Below the pieces are notes generated by a model that saw only the letters and a list, made by a program, of their open reading frames with translations, was not told where the DNA came from and did no database searches. From Gemmatimonadaceae bacterium (GTDB lineage: Bacteria; Gemmatimonadota; Gemmatimonadetes; Gemmatimonadales; Gemmatimonadaceae), in assembly GCA_013816855.1 (NCBI GenBank), contig JACDDT010000004.1:1-64000 (forward strand): 64,000 bases of DNA, given 5' to 3'. Below, piece after piece: positions 1 through 9,166 of the stretch. Every line of letters starts with the position of its first letter. The stretch's first letter is position 1. A program made the translations under genes and the position numbers.

Positions 1-44
1 GCGATCGGCTTCTCGAATTCTAGTGTTGTGGCTGAGCTTGCCAT
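1..44 (-). CDS. accA: Start of acetyl-CoA carboxylase carboxyltransferase subunit alpha (partial)
   Basis: Read leftwards from an ATG at 44, the first codons give M-A-S-S-A-T-T-L-E-F-E-K-P-I before the window ends. AccA proteins typically open with a short segment ending in L-x-F-E-x-P-I, which leads into the first helix of the carboxyltransferase domain. The ATG lies 2 nt beyond the dnaE stop codon on the same strand, and dnaE-accA adjacency is common in bacteria. AccA forms half of the carboxyltransferase that makes malonyl-CoA for fatty-acid synthesis. Only about 14 residues are visible, so the call rests on this short N-terminal match plus context. Confidence 0.7.
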   Translation of the reverse strand, partial: MASSATTLEFEKPI

Positions 45-46
45 AA

Positions 47-3000
47 TTAACTAGCCCGCTTCAGAGTGACGGATGATTCGCCGAGTAGATCGCGCAGCGC
101 GAGGAGCGCTCCGTCCACCCCGACGCGAAGAGACCGGGAGCGCAGTCGCTCGACGCGACCATCTTCATTCCAACGCAGCTCGAGCTGCGCGTTTCCAGGA
201 TAGAGATCGACGATGGCGCGCACGTCGCTAATGACATCGGGGGTAAGGCCTCTCGGCAAATCGATGGCGAGCAGCATCTGGCCGTTGCTGCGAAGGTCGG
301 CGAGGCGCTCGATCTTCTCGACGATGAACGCGGGATTGTCCGCACTCTCGTCGCGTGCGGAAAACGCGCCGCTCAGCAGCACGGGAATGTCGGTCTCCGC
401 ATTTCTCTTTTCTTTTTCCCACGTGTCGGGAAAAACAAGCACTTCGGCGGAGCCGGAAAAATCCTCGACGACGATACGCGCAAATTCTTTCCCTGATTTT
501 TTGCTAAGCTGCGGTTTGATTGCGGTGAGAACGGCGGCGAGCTTCATCGGCCCGGCTCGCCACGCCCCAATGTCGGCAACGTTGTGAGTGCGGTTGAGCT
601 CGCAGTCCGAGCGGAAAGGCTCAAGCGGGTGGCCTGAAATATAGAAGCCAAGAATTTCCTTTTCTCTGGTAAGCCGCTCCGATTCCTTCCACGGCGCTAT
701 GGTCGGAAGAATAAGCTCGGCGTGCACGATCGCACCGGAGGGCGCGACAGTGCCAAAGAGGGATCCCTGGCCGCTGACTGCTTCCTCCTGCTTGAGTGAC
801 GCCTCGCGAATGCCGGTATCGAGAGCCGCTGACAGTTGCGCGCGGTGTCCGCCGAGGGAGTCTAGCGCCCCCGACGCAACGAGCGCCTCGAGCACGCGCT
901 TGTTGCAAATACGGAGGTCGATGCGCTCGCAAAGATCGAACACCGTCTTGAAAGGTCCGCCCTTGTTGCGCGCCTCGAGGATAGAATCGATTGCGGTGCG
1001 GCCGACGTTGCGGATCGCGCCGAGCCCGAAACGCAGGCGCGTCTCGCCGACGACGGTGAATTTGTAGCCGGATTCGTTAACGTCGGGCGGCAGAATCTCG
1101 AGACCGGGCTTCGGCGCGCCCGGCACTGCGAGCTGCCGCGCTTCGTTGATGTATTTAACGACGCTGTCCGTATCGCCGATCTGCGACGAGAGGAGGGCAG
1201 CCATGAAGTCGGCAGGATAGTGCGTCTTCAGCCAAGCCGTTTGGTAGGAGATGATCGAATACGCGACGGAGTGCGACTTGTTGAACCCGTAACGGCCGAA
1301 CGTCTCAAGCTGCCCGGCGATGTCCTCGATGATCTTCCTGTCGAAGCCGCGGTCGACGGCTTTCGTGATGAACTTCCCGAGCTCCTCGCGAATTAGCTCG
1401 GCGTCCTTCTTTCCGACCGCCTTACGGAGGATGTCGGCTTCGGCGAGAGAAATTCCCGCGAGCGTCTGCGCGATGCGCATCACCTGCTCTTGGTAGGTGA
1501 TGACACCGTAGGTGCTGGAAAGAATCGGTTCGAGCTCCGGAAGCACATACGTCACCGCTTCTTCGCCCCGCTTCCTCTTCATGTAGACGCGATGCATTCC
1601 CGCGTCTAGCGGACCGGGACGCATCAATGCGTTCGAGGCGACGAGATCGTCGAACCGGTCGGCGCGCATCGAGCGCAGCATGTCGGTTGCGAGCGGTGAC
1701 TCGAACTGAAATACTCCTGCAGTCTTTCCCGCGCGGAGAAGCCTGTAGGTCTCAGTATCGTCGAGCGGAAGATTGTCGAGGTCCGGCGCGGAACCTGTCC
1801 TCGCCTTGATTCCGGCGATTGCATCGGTGACGACGGTGAGCGTGGTGAGGCCGAGGAAGTCCATCTTAAGCATCCCCGCCTTCTCGAGCGCATTCATGTC
1901 GTACTGCGTTACGACGATCGATTCTTCGCCGAACTCCCTTCCGCCTGCGCCCTTCGAAGGAGCGGTGCAGATGGGGACGTAATCCGAGAGGGGGCCCGGC
2001 GCGATGACGATGCCAGCCGCGTGCACACCCGCGTGACGGGAAAGACCTTCGAGCTTGATGGCGTAGTCTAGAAGCTGCTTGTAGCGCGTCTTCTTGTCGC
2101 GCGTCTCGCCCGCGTCATCCTTCCTGATGTTGTAAAGCTCCTTCACTTCAGGAATGCGCTCGATCGCTTCCTTCACGGTGAGCGAGAAATTCGGCTGATT
2201 CGGAATCAGCTTCGCGAGCCAATCCGTTTCGGCGGGGGTGAAGCCAAGTGTGCGGCCGACGTCCTTGATGGCCGCGCGCGACTTGAGAGTTCCGAAGGTG
2301 ATGATCTGGCCGACGGAGTCGCGGCCGTACTTCTGCCTCACGTATTCGATTACTTCGCCGCGGCGCTCGAAGCAGAAATCGACGTCGATGTCGGGCATCG
2401 AGACGCGCTCGGGATTGAGAAACCGTTCGAAGAGGAGATCGAACCTGATCGGGCAGACGTCGGTGATGCGGAGAGCGTACGCGACAAGGGAACCGGCGGC
2501 CGATCCGCGGCCCGGTCCTACTGGGATTCCGCGATCGCGGGCGGCCTTGATGAAATCGGCGACGATGAGGAAGTAGCCTGCGTATCCGGTGCCGGTGATG
2601 ACGGCGAGCTCGTAGTCGAGACGCTCTCTCACATTCGCCGGCAAAGGATCGCCGTACCGTTCGCGCGCGCCGGCCTCGGCGAGTTGAACGAGGAGATCGT
2701 TCTCGCTCCCGATGTCGGCAGGGAGGGGAAAGGACGGGACGCGGTACTGCTTCGAAAGCTGAACGCTTGCTTCCTCTCCGATCTTGAGCGTGTTCTCGAG
2801 GACGTCGCGTCGCCCGGGGAACGCGGCGGAGATCTCATCGGCGTTCTTGAAGTAGAGACCTTCGTCGTACTTGATCCTGTTCGTATCGGTCCAATCTTTT
2901 CCGAGGCCGATGCAGAGGAGGATGTCGTGCGAATCATGATCTTCGCGTCTCAGGAAATGCGCGTCGTTGGTGGCGACGACAGGCAAGCCAACCTCCTCAG

Positions 3001-3583
3001 CGAGCTGGAAGACCCGCCGGTTGAGATCGTCCTGATTTTCCGAATGATGCGCCTGAACCTCGAGGTAGTAGCGATCCTTGAAAACGTTCGCGTACCACTC
3101 AGCGGCCTCGCGGGCGGCGTCGAAATTGTCTGAGAGGAGATTGCTCGCTACTTCACCGGCCATGCAGGCCGAGGAAACGATGATCCCTTCATTGAACTTG
3201 GCGAGGAGCTCGCGGTCGACGCGGGGCTTGGAGTAAAAGCCCTCCGTGTAGGCCAAGGAGGAGAGCTTCACTAGATTCCGGTAGCCGACAGCGTTTTGAG
3301 CGAGGAGAACCAGGTGGTAATAGGGCTTTCCCCGGTCGCCGCTGACACGCTCGCGGGCACGCCGATCTCCAGGCGCCACATAGGCTTCCATGCCGATAAT
3401 CGGACGGATGCCTGCTTTTTTGGCTTTTTCCTGGAACTCCCACGCCGCGTGAAGGTTACCGTGATCGGTGATTGCCAGGGCCGGCTGCTCGAACTCAAGA
3501 GCCCTGTTGATCAGGTCATCTATGCGATTTGCGCCGTCTAAAAGGGAGTATTCGGAGTGGCAATGAAGGTGAACGAATGACAC
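47..3583 (-). CDS. dnaE: DNA polymerase III subunit alpha
   Basis: Replicative polymerase of the C family, about 1178 residues, the normal DnaE length. The protein opens with the PHP domain (VSFVHLHCHSEYSLLDG, then AITDHGN). The polymerase core carries the metal-binding motif MPDIDVDF near residue 400 and a GPGRGSAAGS loop upstream. The later part contains the helix-hairpin-helix segment and an OB-fold region. I place the start at GTG 3583, because family members begin at this point. An upstream in-frame ATG (3658) would add 25 unrelated residues inside the divergent neighbour. No Shine-Dalgarno is visible before the GTG, so a leaderless mRNA is possible. This start overlaps the start of the divergent aminopeptidase gene by 7 nt. 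accA follows 2 nt downstream. Confidence 0.97.
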   Translation of the reverse strand: MSFVHLHCHSEYSLLDGANRIDDLINRALEFEQPALAITDHGNLHAAWEFQEKAKKAGIRPIIGMEAYVAPGDRRARERVSGDRGKPYYHLVLLAQNAVGYRNLVKLSSLAYTEGFYSKPRVDRELLAKFNEGIIVSSACMAGEVASNLLSDNFDAAREAAEWYANVFKDRYYLEVQAHHSENQDDLNRRVFQLAEEVGLPVVATNDAHFLRREDHDSHDILLCIGLGKDWTDTNRIKYDEGLYFKNADEISAAFPGRRDVLENTLKIGEEASVQLSKQYRVPSFPLPADIGSENDLLVQLAEAGARERYGDPLPANVRERLDYELAVITGTGYAGYFLIVADFIKAARDRGIPVGPGRGSAAGSLVAYALRITDVCPIRFDLLFERFLNPERVSMPDIDVDFCFERRGEVIEYVRQKYGRDSVGQIITFGTLKSRAAIKDVGRTLGFTPAETDWLAKLIPNQPNFSLTVKEAIERIPEVKELYNIRKDDAGETRDKKTRYKQLLDYAIKLEGLSRHAGVHAAGIVIAPGPLSDYVPICTAPSKGAGGREFGEESIVVTQYDMNALEKAGMLKMDFLGLTTLTVVTDAIAGIKARTGSAPDLDNLPLDDTETYRLLRAGKTAGVFQFESPLATDMLRSMRADRFDDLVASNALMRPGPLDAGMHRVYMKRKRGEEAVTYVLPELEPILSSTYGVITYQEQVMRIAQTLAGISLAEADILRKAVGKKDAELIREELGKFITKAVDRGFDRKIIEDIAGQLETFGRYGFNKSHSVAYSIISYQTAWLKTHYPADFMAALLSSQIGDTDSVVKYINEARQLAVPGAPKPGLEILPPDVNESGYKFTVVGETRLRFGLGAIRNVGRTAIDSILEARNKGGPFKTVFDLCERIDLRICNKRVLEALVASGALDSLGGHRAQLSAALDTGIREASLKQEEAVSGQGSLFGTVAPSGAIVHAELILPTIAPWKESERLTREKEILGFYISGHPLEPFRSDCELNRTHNVADIGAWRAGPMKLAAVLTAIKPQLSKKSGKEFARIVVEDFSGSAEVLVFPDTWEKEKRNAETDIPVLLSGAFSARDESADNPAFIVEKIERLADLRSNGQMLLAIDLPRGLTPDVISDVRAIVDLYPGNAQLELRWNEDGRVERLRSRSLRVGVDGALLALRDLLGESSVTLKRAS

Positions 3584-4677
3584 ATAGTAAGAATATGCGA
3601 CGCCCGTTGTTGGCGATAGCGTTTCTCGCTCTGATAATGCTGATTTTCGCTGCGCCAACCGCTTGCTATTTGAGTCGTGGCGCGTGGGAGGAAGCGAAGA
3701 TCCTCAGCCGGCGAAAATCCATCGCGGAGATGGTGGCCAATCGCGAGACCTCGGAAGCCGAACGGCGGAAGCTTAAAGTCGTATTGGCAGCCCGGCAATA
3801 TGCCAAGGATTCAATAAGACTGAAAACTAAAGACAGTTTCACGACATTTTCGCATGTTGATAGCGACACTCTAGTGCTTGTCCTATCCGCCGCTTACCGC
3901 GATGCCCTAAAGCCGTATACCTGGTGGTTCCCTATTGTGGGTACTGTGCCGTACAAAGGGTACTTTGATTTCGCTGCAGCCAAGAGAGCGCAGCAAAAAT
4001 TCCGCGAGGACGGGTTCGACACTTACCTTCGGCCGTCGGATGCGTTCAGCACGCTCGGTTGGTTCAACGATCCTCTTCTGAACACCTCGCTCCGCCGGGA
4101 TTCGATCGACCTCGCGAACACGGTCATTCACGAGCTGACCCACAACACGTTCTACGCGGCGGGACAGGCGTCCTTCAACGAGTCGTTCGCGATGTTCGTG
4201 GGAGCACGTGGAGCGGCAGCATTCTTCAGAACGCGGGGGTCGGACTCGAGCGCGAAACTGCTCGACGCGCGATGGGAAGACGACAAGCTCCTCGCCGCGT
4301 TCTGGGCGCATCTCATCCGCTCGCTCGATTCCGCTTACCACGCGCATCCGGATGACAAGGCGTGGAGGATAGCGGTGCGCGATACGGTGTACACCGCAGC
4401 GAGGGCCGCGCTCATTGCGGAGATCGCGCCAAAGCTGCAAACGATCAATCCGCGTTACGCGCAGCGCACTCCGCTCGATAATGCATCGCTTCTCGCGAGA
4501 CGGGTGTACGCGAGTGATTTGCAGCTGTTCGACGATGTGTACGAAAGGGAAGGGAGGATTCTTCGCCACACGATCGGGAGGATCATTTCCCTGGCGAAGG
4601 CGAAACCGGAAGACCCGTTCGGGGCGGTCAGGACATGGGTTGGCGTTCGTGCGGATTCGTTACGGTGGGCACACTGA
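3577..4677 (+). CDS. Predicted zinc aminopeptidase (COG4324/PF10023-like), membrane-anchored
   Basis: A 366-residue protein with an N-terminal hydrophobic segment (about residues 10-29) ending in P-T-A-C, an imperfect lipobox. The zinc motif HELTH lies at residues 185-189, followed by FNESFA, whose Glu202 is a candidate third ligand. The segments WWFPIVGTVPYKGYFD, FSTLGWFNDPLL and the HELTH region match the pattern I know for the predicted aminopeptidase family PF10023. The start ATG 3577 has a GAAGGT Shine-Dalgarno 6 nt upstream; ATG 3595 is an alternative. It is divergent from dnaE, with overlapping 5' ends. Substrate is unknown; a periplasmic or membrane-anchored peptidase role is inferred. 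Confidence 0.8.
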   Translation: MTHSKNMRRPLLAIAFLALIMLIFAAPTACYLSRGAWEEAKILSRRKSIAEMVANRETSEAERRKLKVVLAARQYAKDSIRLKTKDSFTTFSHVDSDTLVLVLSAAYRDALKPYTWWFPIVGTVPYKGYFDFAAAKRAQQKFREDGFDTYLRPSDAFSTLGWFNDPLLNTSLRRDSIDLANTVIHELTHNTFYAAGQASFNESFAMFVGARGAAAFFRTRGSDSSAKLLDARWEDDKLLAAFWAHLIRSLDSAYHAHPDDKAWRIAVRDTVYTAARAALIAEIAPKLQTINPRYAQRTPLDNASLLARRVYASDLQLFDDVYEREGRILRHTIGRIISLAKAKPEDPFGAVRTWVGVRADSLRWAH

Positions 4678-4691
4678 GAACTGCGAACTGC

Positions 4692-4883
4692 AACTGAGAC
4701 TGAACACGTACCCGTTGCCAGTAGCACAGTAGCTCAGTTTTTCAGCTTACTGCTGGATTGACCTGTCGGCCCAACTGGCCAACTGACAGCTCGCCCTCTG
4801 CTGCTTTGTGGCGTCGTAGAGTCCTTGACATTTTTTGCCGGGCTACTGGGCTACTTGAGACTGGTACGTGTTCGGTCTCAGTT
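4692..4883. repeat. Imperfect inverted repeat element between convergent genes
   Basis: The 252-nt gap between the aminopeptidase and the helicase holds a long inverted repeat. The arm at 4692-4735 pairs with 4840-4883. The outer 21 nt match at 20 of 21 positions and the remaining 23 nt at 17 of 23, by hand alignment. The 104-nt loop contains a smaller near-palindrome around CTGTCGGCCC...GACAG. Short AACTG direct repeats precede the left arm. A related motif (GCAACYGAGA...GTTGCC) occurs in the element at 30942-31194, also between convergent genes. It may act as a transcription terminator or be a REP/MITE-like repeat; which is unknown. Confidence 0.7.
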
Positions 4884-4929
4884 AACAGTCCGTCCCGGCT
4901 TCCAGTTATCGGTTCCGTTTGGTTTTCAG

Positions 4930-7017
4930 CTATGAGGTCGCCCCAAACTTTGACCGAAGCAGCGCCCTCAGGTCGAGCACCTGTGCCGCCGGTGGCGCCG
5001 TGTCGACGTTCACCGCCGGAGAGTCGCCGGACCCGAGTGCAACGCGCTGCATCTTGTCGCGCACTCCTTTGTCCATGAAACGCGAGAGCTGGTCGAGCGA
5101 ATAGTCGGAGCTTCGCCGAGTGGAGTAAGCGTTGAGTGGGTAGGTGACGAGAAGGTGATTGCGCGCGCGGGTGAGCGCAACGTACATGAGTCGGCGCTCT
5201 TCCTCTGTTCCTTCGTCGCTGTTGAGGCATCTCGCCGAGGGGAACCATCCGTCCACCGCCCAGATGAGAAACACGGCGTCCCATTCTTTTCCCTTCGAAG
5301 AATGCGCCGTGCTGAGCACGAGGCAGTCCTCGTCTTCCTTGCTCCCGCCGGCGAGATCCTGAGAGGCCTGCGGCGGCTCGAGGGCGAGTGCGGAAAGAAA
5401 CGTCGCGCGATCGGGGTAACCCGCGGCAATCACCTGGAGCTGATCGAGATCCGCGAGCCGCGGCTCGGGCTTGTCGTAGCGCTCGCGCAGGATGTCGTCA
5501 TAGAGACGGCGAACATTGGCGATCTCGAGCGCGACCTGCGCATCCTCGGGAGTTTGTCCTGAGCGGAGCGTCTCAAGCAGAGATACGAGAGCACCGTGGG
5601 CGGCCCTCGCGCGCGGCGGCGGAGAGAATCTTCCGAACGCTCCGGACTGCCATGCGGCCGACGCCATCGAATCGATCGCGGCGCGCGCAGTCGCATCGCC
5701 GATTCCCGGGAGAAGCAGGAGCAGGCGGTACCAGCTCACTTCGTCGCGCGGATTCTCGATTATGCGGAGGAATGCTAGCACGTCTTTGACGTGCGCCGCC
5801 TCGAGAAACTTCAGCCCGCCCCACTTCTCGAACGGGATCTTCCGGTTGGTGAGCTCGATCTCCAAATCGGCAGACATGTAGCCGGCGCGGAAGAGAACCG
5901 CAATCTCGCGCAGCGGAGTTCCTTCCTCGTGGAGCTCGAGAATGCGGTCAACCACGAAGCGTGTCTGCTGCTGCTCGTCGCGCGCGCAAACGAGCCACGG
6001 CTGTTCGCCGCCTTCGCGCTCGGTGCGAAGGTTCTTGGTAAAGCGCTCCGCCGCGCGCGAGATGAGCGTGTTCGTCACGTCGAGAATCGGCTTCGTCGAG
6101 CGGTAGTTCTGCTCCAGGGTCACCGTCGTAGCGCCCGCGAACTGCTTCGGAAAATCGAGGATGTTCCGGAAGTTCGCGCCGCGGAAGGAGTAAATACTCT
6201 GCGCGTCGTCGCCTACCACGGTGATGTTGCTATGGCGAACGCACATGCCTTTGAGGATTCGCGCTTGCAGCGTGTTCGTATCCTGATACTCGTCCACGAG
6301 AACGTGGTCGTACAGTCCGCCGATCCGATCGCGCAGCTCGGGAGAGGCTTCGAGCATGAGTGCCCAGAACAAAAGCAGATCGTCGTAGTCGACGAGATTC
6401 CGCTCCTGCTTTCGCTTCGTGTAGTCGGCGAAAATTTTCGTGAAATCTTCCAGGTACTCGACGAACTGCCCGTAGTCGTCGCGAACGATGTCTTCGACGG
6501 AGAAACCGGTGTTGATGTGGCGCGAGTACACGTACTGAAGCGTCTCTTTCTTCGGGAATCGCTTTCCCATTGACGCGTAACCGAGCTGCGCTCGCGAGAG
6601 CTGCATCAGGTCGGTGGAGTCGCCCTGGTCCATAATGGTGAAATCCTTCGACAACCCGGCAGACGGACCGTACTTCCGGAGGAGACGGTGCGCCGTCGCG
6701 TGAAACGTTCCGCCGTGCACGCGCCGGCTATTCCCCCCGACGAGACGCTCGGCGCGGGCGAGCATCTCCTGTGCGGCTCGGCGCGTGAAGGTGAGGAGAA
6801 GAATGCGATCTGCCGGCACGCCGCGATCGATGAGATGCGCTACGCGATAGACGAGTGTGCGGGTTTTCCCGGTTCCAGCACCCGCGATAATCAGCAGCGG
6901 GCCATCACCGTGAGTGGCTGCTTTCGCCTGCTCCGCATTCAGCTCGGCGGCGAAGTCGCGCGTCTGGCCGGGCTCGACGGTTCGATCGCGCGCGGGATAG
7001 ATGATCGCTTCGCTCAC
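4930..7017 (-). CDS. UvrD/PcrA-type superfamily 1 DNA helicase
   Basis: A 695-residue 3'-5' SF1A helicase. Motif I is AGAGTGKT (residues 45-52), motif Ia is LLTFTRRAA, Walker B is VDEYQDTN, motif III is GDDAQSIYSFRGA, motif IV is LEQNYRS, and motifs V and VI appear as LSTAHSSKGKEWDAVFL and LMYVALTRARN. It is a little shorter than typical UvrD or PcrA (720-780 residues), so I do not assign a paralogue name. It overlaps lipB by 4 nt and is the last gene of the lipoate/PDH cluster, an association with no obvious functional reason. Role: DNA unwinding in repair or replication restart. Confidence 0.93.
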   Translation of the reverse strand: MSEAIIYPARDRTVEPGQTRDFAAELNAEQAKAATHGDGPLLIIAGAGTGKTRTLVYRVAHLIDRGVPADRILLLTFTRRAAQEMLARAERLVGGNSRRVHGGTFHATAHRLLRKYGPSAGLSKDFTIMDQGDSTDLMQLSRAQLGYASMGKRFPKKETLQYVYSRHINTGFSVEDIVRDDYGQFVEYLEDFTKIFADYTKRKQERNLVDYDDLLLFWALMLEASPELRDRIGGLYDHVLVDEYQDTNTLQARILKGMCVRHSNITVVGDDAQSIYSFRGANFRNILDFPKQFAGATTVTLEQNYRSTKPILDVTNTLISRAAERFTKNLRTEREGGEQPWLVCARDEQQQTRFVVDRILELHEEGTPLREIAVLFRAGYMSADLEIELTNRKIPFEKWGGLKFLEAAHVKDVLAFLRIIENPRDEVSWYRLLLLLPGIGDATARAAIDSMASAAWQSGAFGRFSPPPRARAAHGALVSLLETLRSGQTPEDAQVALEIANVRRLYDDILRERYDKPEPRLADLDQLQVIAAGYPDRATFLSALALEPPQASQDLAGGSKEDEDCLVLSTAHSSKGKEWDAVFLIWAVDGWFPSARCLNSDEGTEEERRLMYVALTRARNHLLVTYPLNAYSTRRSSDYSLDQLSRFMDKGVRDKMQRVALGSGDSPAVNVDTAPPAAQVLDLRALLRSKFGATS

Positions 7018-7703
7018 GCGGCTGCCTCAAAGAGTTCGGCGACAGACGTCTCAACCGGTGTAAGATCGAATAACGAAGCAAGCTGCGCCGCGAAAACCTC
7101 TGCGGTGCGCTCGACCGTCACTGCCTCGGCGGTTTCGCGTTCTATTGATGTCATCACGACACCGGCGATGCCGCAGGGCACGATGAAATCGAAGAAGGAA
7201 AGGTCAGTACTCACGTTGAGAGCGAGGCCATGCCACGTGACCCAGTCGCGCGCATGAACGCCGATTGACGCGATCTTCTTTCCTTTCGTCCAAACGCCGG
7301 TGTAGCCGGTGCTGCGCTCTGCTTGGATGCCGAACTTTGCGAGCGTGTCGATAGTCGCCTGCTCGAGCTGGCGCAGATACCAGTGAAGATCTTGCTTGTG
7401 GCGCTTGAGATCGATGATGGGATACCCGACGAGCTGGCCGGGCCCGTGAAAGGTCACGTCACCTCCGCGCTCCACTTCGTGGAGCTCCACGCCGCGCAAA
7501 GCCAGAAAATCTTTCGAAGCGACGAGATTCTGTTCTTTTGACGACCGGCCGAGGGTGATGACCGGAGAGTGTTCGAGCGCGAGCAGAACGTCCTGGCTTA
7601 TTTCACCGGTGATGCGTGCTGCTGCGATGCGTCGTTGCAGCTCGAGGATCTCAGCGTAGGATGTGACACCCTGTCGGACAATCCAGAGCTCACGCTCCGA
7701 CAA
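7014..7703 (-). CDS. lipB: Octanoyl-[acyl-carrier-protein]:protein N-octanoyltransferase
   Basis: LipB moves octanoate from acyl-carrier protein onto the lipoyl lysine of target proteins, the step before LipA inserts sulfur. The 229-residue protein has the family signature RGGDVTFHGPGQLVGYP (residues 79-95). It also has the catalytic Lys143 in KKIASIGVHARDWVTWHG and Cys177 in FIVPCGI. It lies 15 nt downstream of lpd and overlaps the helicase by 4 nt. lipA and the lipoylated E2 are encoded in the same strand run, so synthesis and use of lipoate are co-located. A second lipoyl-transfer enzyme of LipM type is encoded at 27196-27993. Confidence 0.96.
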   Translation of the reverse strand: MSERELWIVRQGVTSYAEILELQRRIAAARITGEISQDVLLALEHSPVITLGRSSKEQNLVASKDFLALRGVELHEVERGGDVTFHGPGQLVGYPIIDLKRHKQDLHWYLRQLEQATIDTLAKFGIQAERSTGYTGVWTKGKKIASIGVHARDWVTWHGLALNVSTDLSFFDFIVPCGIAGVVMTSIERETAEAVTVERTAEVFAAQLASLFDLTPVETSVAELFEAAA

Positions 7704-7718
7704 CGATCCTCCCGGCGA

Positions 7719-9125
7719 TCACGCGTGGATGACCCGCCCCAGCGAATCGAGGGCCGCTTCGGCAACGGCTTCCGACAGCGTCGGATGTGCGTGGATGGCG
7801 AGATCGAGCTCCTCGACGGTGTATTCGTTCTCCCGTGCAACGGCGATCTCGTGGATAAGCTCGGTCGCGTGCGCGCCGACGATGTGCGCACCGAGTATTT
7901 CGCCGTACTTCGCGTCGCGAATGATCTTTACGAAGCCGTCGGTCTCGCCCGAGGTGCGGGCACGTCCGTTGGCGGAAAAGGGAAAGCGGCCGATCTTGTA
8001 GTCGAGCTTCTTGTCCTTGCACTGCTGTTCCGTCATGCCGATCGACGCAACCTCTGGATGACAGTATGTCGCGTTCGGAATGTTGCCGTAGTTCACCGGG
8101 TGCACGTGCTTTTGCCCAGCCAGGTATTCGGCGAGAACTACACCTTCGCGTGAGCCCTTGTGGGCGAGCATCGGCGGCCCGGCGACGTCACCGATCGCGT
8201 AAATGCCCTTCGCGGTGGTCTCCATCTTCGGCGTGATCTTGATGAACCCGCGATCGTCGACCTGCACGCCGTTTTCCTTCAGTCCAAGGTCTTCGACGTT
8301 GGGAGCACGCCCTGCGGCGACGAGCACTTTTTCGACTTCGAGCGATTTCTTGGCGCCACCGCTCTCGATGTTCATCTTCACCGACGTCTTACCGATCTGC
8401 ACGTCGCTGATCTTCGCGCCTGTGAGAATTTCGATCTTTCGCTTCTTGAAGCTCTTGGTGAGCTCCGCGCTCGAGTCTGCGTCTTCGAGCGGAAGAATCG
8501 TCGGCGCGATATCGATGAGCGTGACCTGCGATCCAAAGGCGGCGAATACGTCGGCGAATTCGCATCCCACCGCTCCCGCTCCGACAACTGCGAGTGTTTT
8601 CGGCGCCTTCTCCAGGATGAGCGCCTCATCGGACGAAATCACCGTCGTCTTGTTCAGCTCAAGACCGGCCTTCGCCAAGCCGCGCACGCGCGAACCGGTA
8701 GAGATGACGACCGCCTTCTTCGCTTCGTGCTTTTCCTCTTTGCCGTCGGCGCCCTTAACCGATACAGAGTTCTTCCCTGCGAGCTTCGCCGTGCCCTTGA
8801 TGTAAGTGACTTTGTTTTTCTTGAAGAGAAACTCGACGCCCTTCGAGTTTTGGGTGCTGACGCCGCGGGAGCGCTTCATCGCCACGCCGTAGTCGAGGGT
8901 AACGTTGCCGGCTGTCACTCCGAACTCAGCGGAGTGTGTGAGCTTCGTGGCAATGGCCGCGGCTTCGAGCAGCGCTTTTGCCGGGATACATCCCCAGAGA
9001 ACGCAGGTACCGCCGAGGGCTTCGCGCTCGATAACGGCGACCGACATTCCGAGCTGCGCGGAGCGGATGGCACCGACATAACCGGCGGGTCCACCGCCGA
9101 TGAAGATCACGTCAAACGTGGCCAT
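7719..9125 (-). CDS. lpd: Dihydrolipoyl dehydrogenase (E3)
   Basis: A 468-residue FAD disulfide oxidoreductase that reoxidises dihydrolipoamide on E2 with NAD+. It has the N-terminal FAD motif GGGPAGYVGA, the redox disulfide Cys41-Cys46 in GGTCVLWGCIPAKAL (usually CLNVGC), the NAD motif VVGAGAVGCEFAD, and the second FAD motif IYAIGDVAGPPMLAHKGSREG. The C-terminal dimer interface supplies His-x(4)-Glu (AHPTLSEA). It follows pdhC after 41 nt in the PDH cluster. The hydrophobic VLW inside the redox loop is slightly atypical, but both cysteines are present. Confidence 0.96.
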   Translation of the reverse strand: MATFDVIFIGGGPAGYVGAIRSAQLGMSVAVIEREALGGTCVLWGCIPAKALLEAAAIATKLTHSAEFGVTAGNVTLDYGVAMKRSRGVSTQNSKGVEFLFKKNKVTYIKGTAKLAGKNSVSVKGADGKEEKHEAKKAVVISTGSRVRGLAKAGLELNKTTVISSDEALILEKAPKTLAVVGAGAVGCEFADVFAAFGSQVTLIDIAPTILPLEDADSSAELTKSFKKRKIEILTGAKISDVQIGKTSVKMNIESGGAKKSLEVEKVLVAAGRAPNVEDLGLKENGVQVDDRGFIKITPKMETTAKGIYAIGDVAGPPMLAHKGSREGVVLAEYLAGQKHVHPVNYGNIPNATYCHPEVASIGMTEQQCKDKKLDYKIGRFPFSANGRARTSGETDGFVKIIRDAKYGEILGAHIVGAHATELIHEIAVARENEYTVEELDLAIHAHPTLSEAVAEAALDSLGRVIHA

Positions 9126-9166
9126 GAAATTTCCAATGTGATGTGTAGATGTTAGTCACGCGATCT

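Noticed and set aside
4825-4853. TTGACA at 4825-4830 as a plus-strand promoter
   Set aside because: No acceptable -10 element 16-19 nt downstream, no plus-strand gene follows, and it lies in the loop of the inverted repeat.
8160-9155. A 331-codon open frame on the plus strand opposite lpd
   Set aside because: Mirror frame of the dehydrogenase; Arg/Asp-rich composition and no domain.
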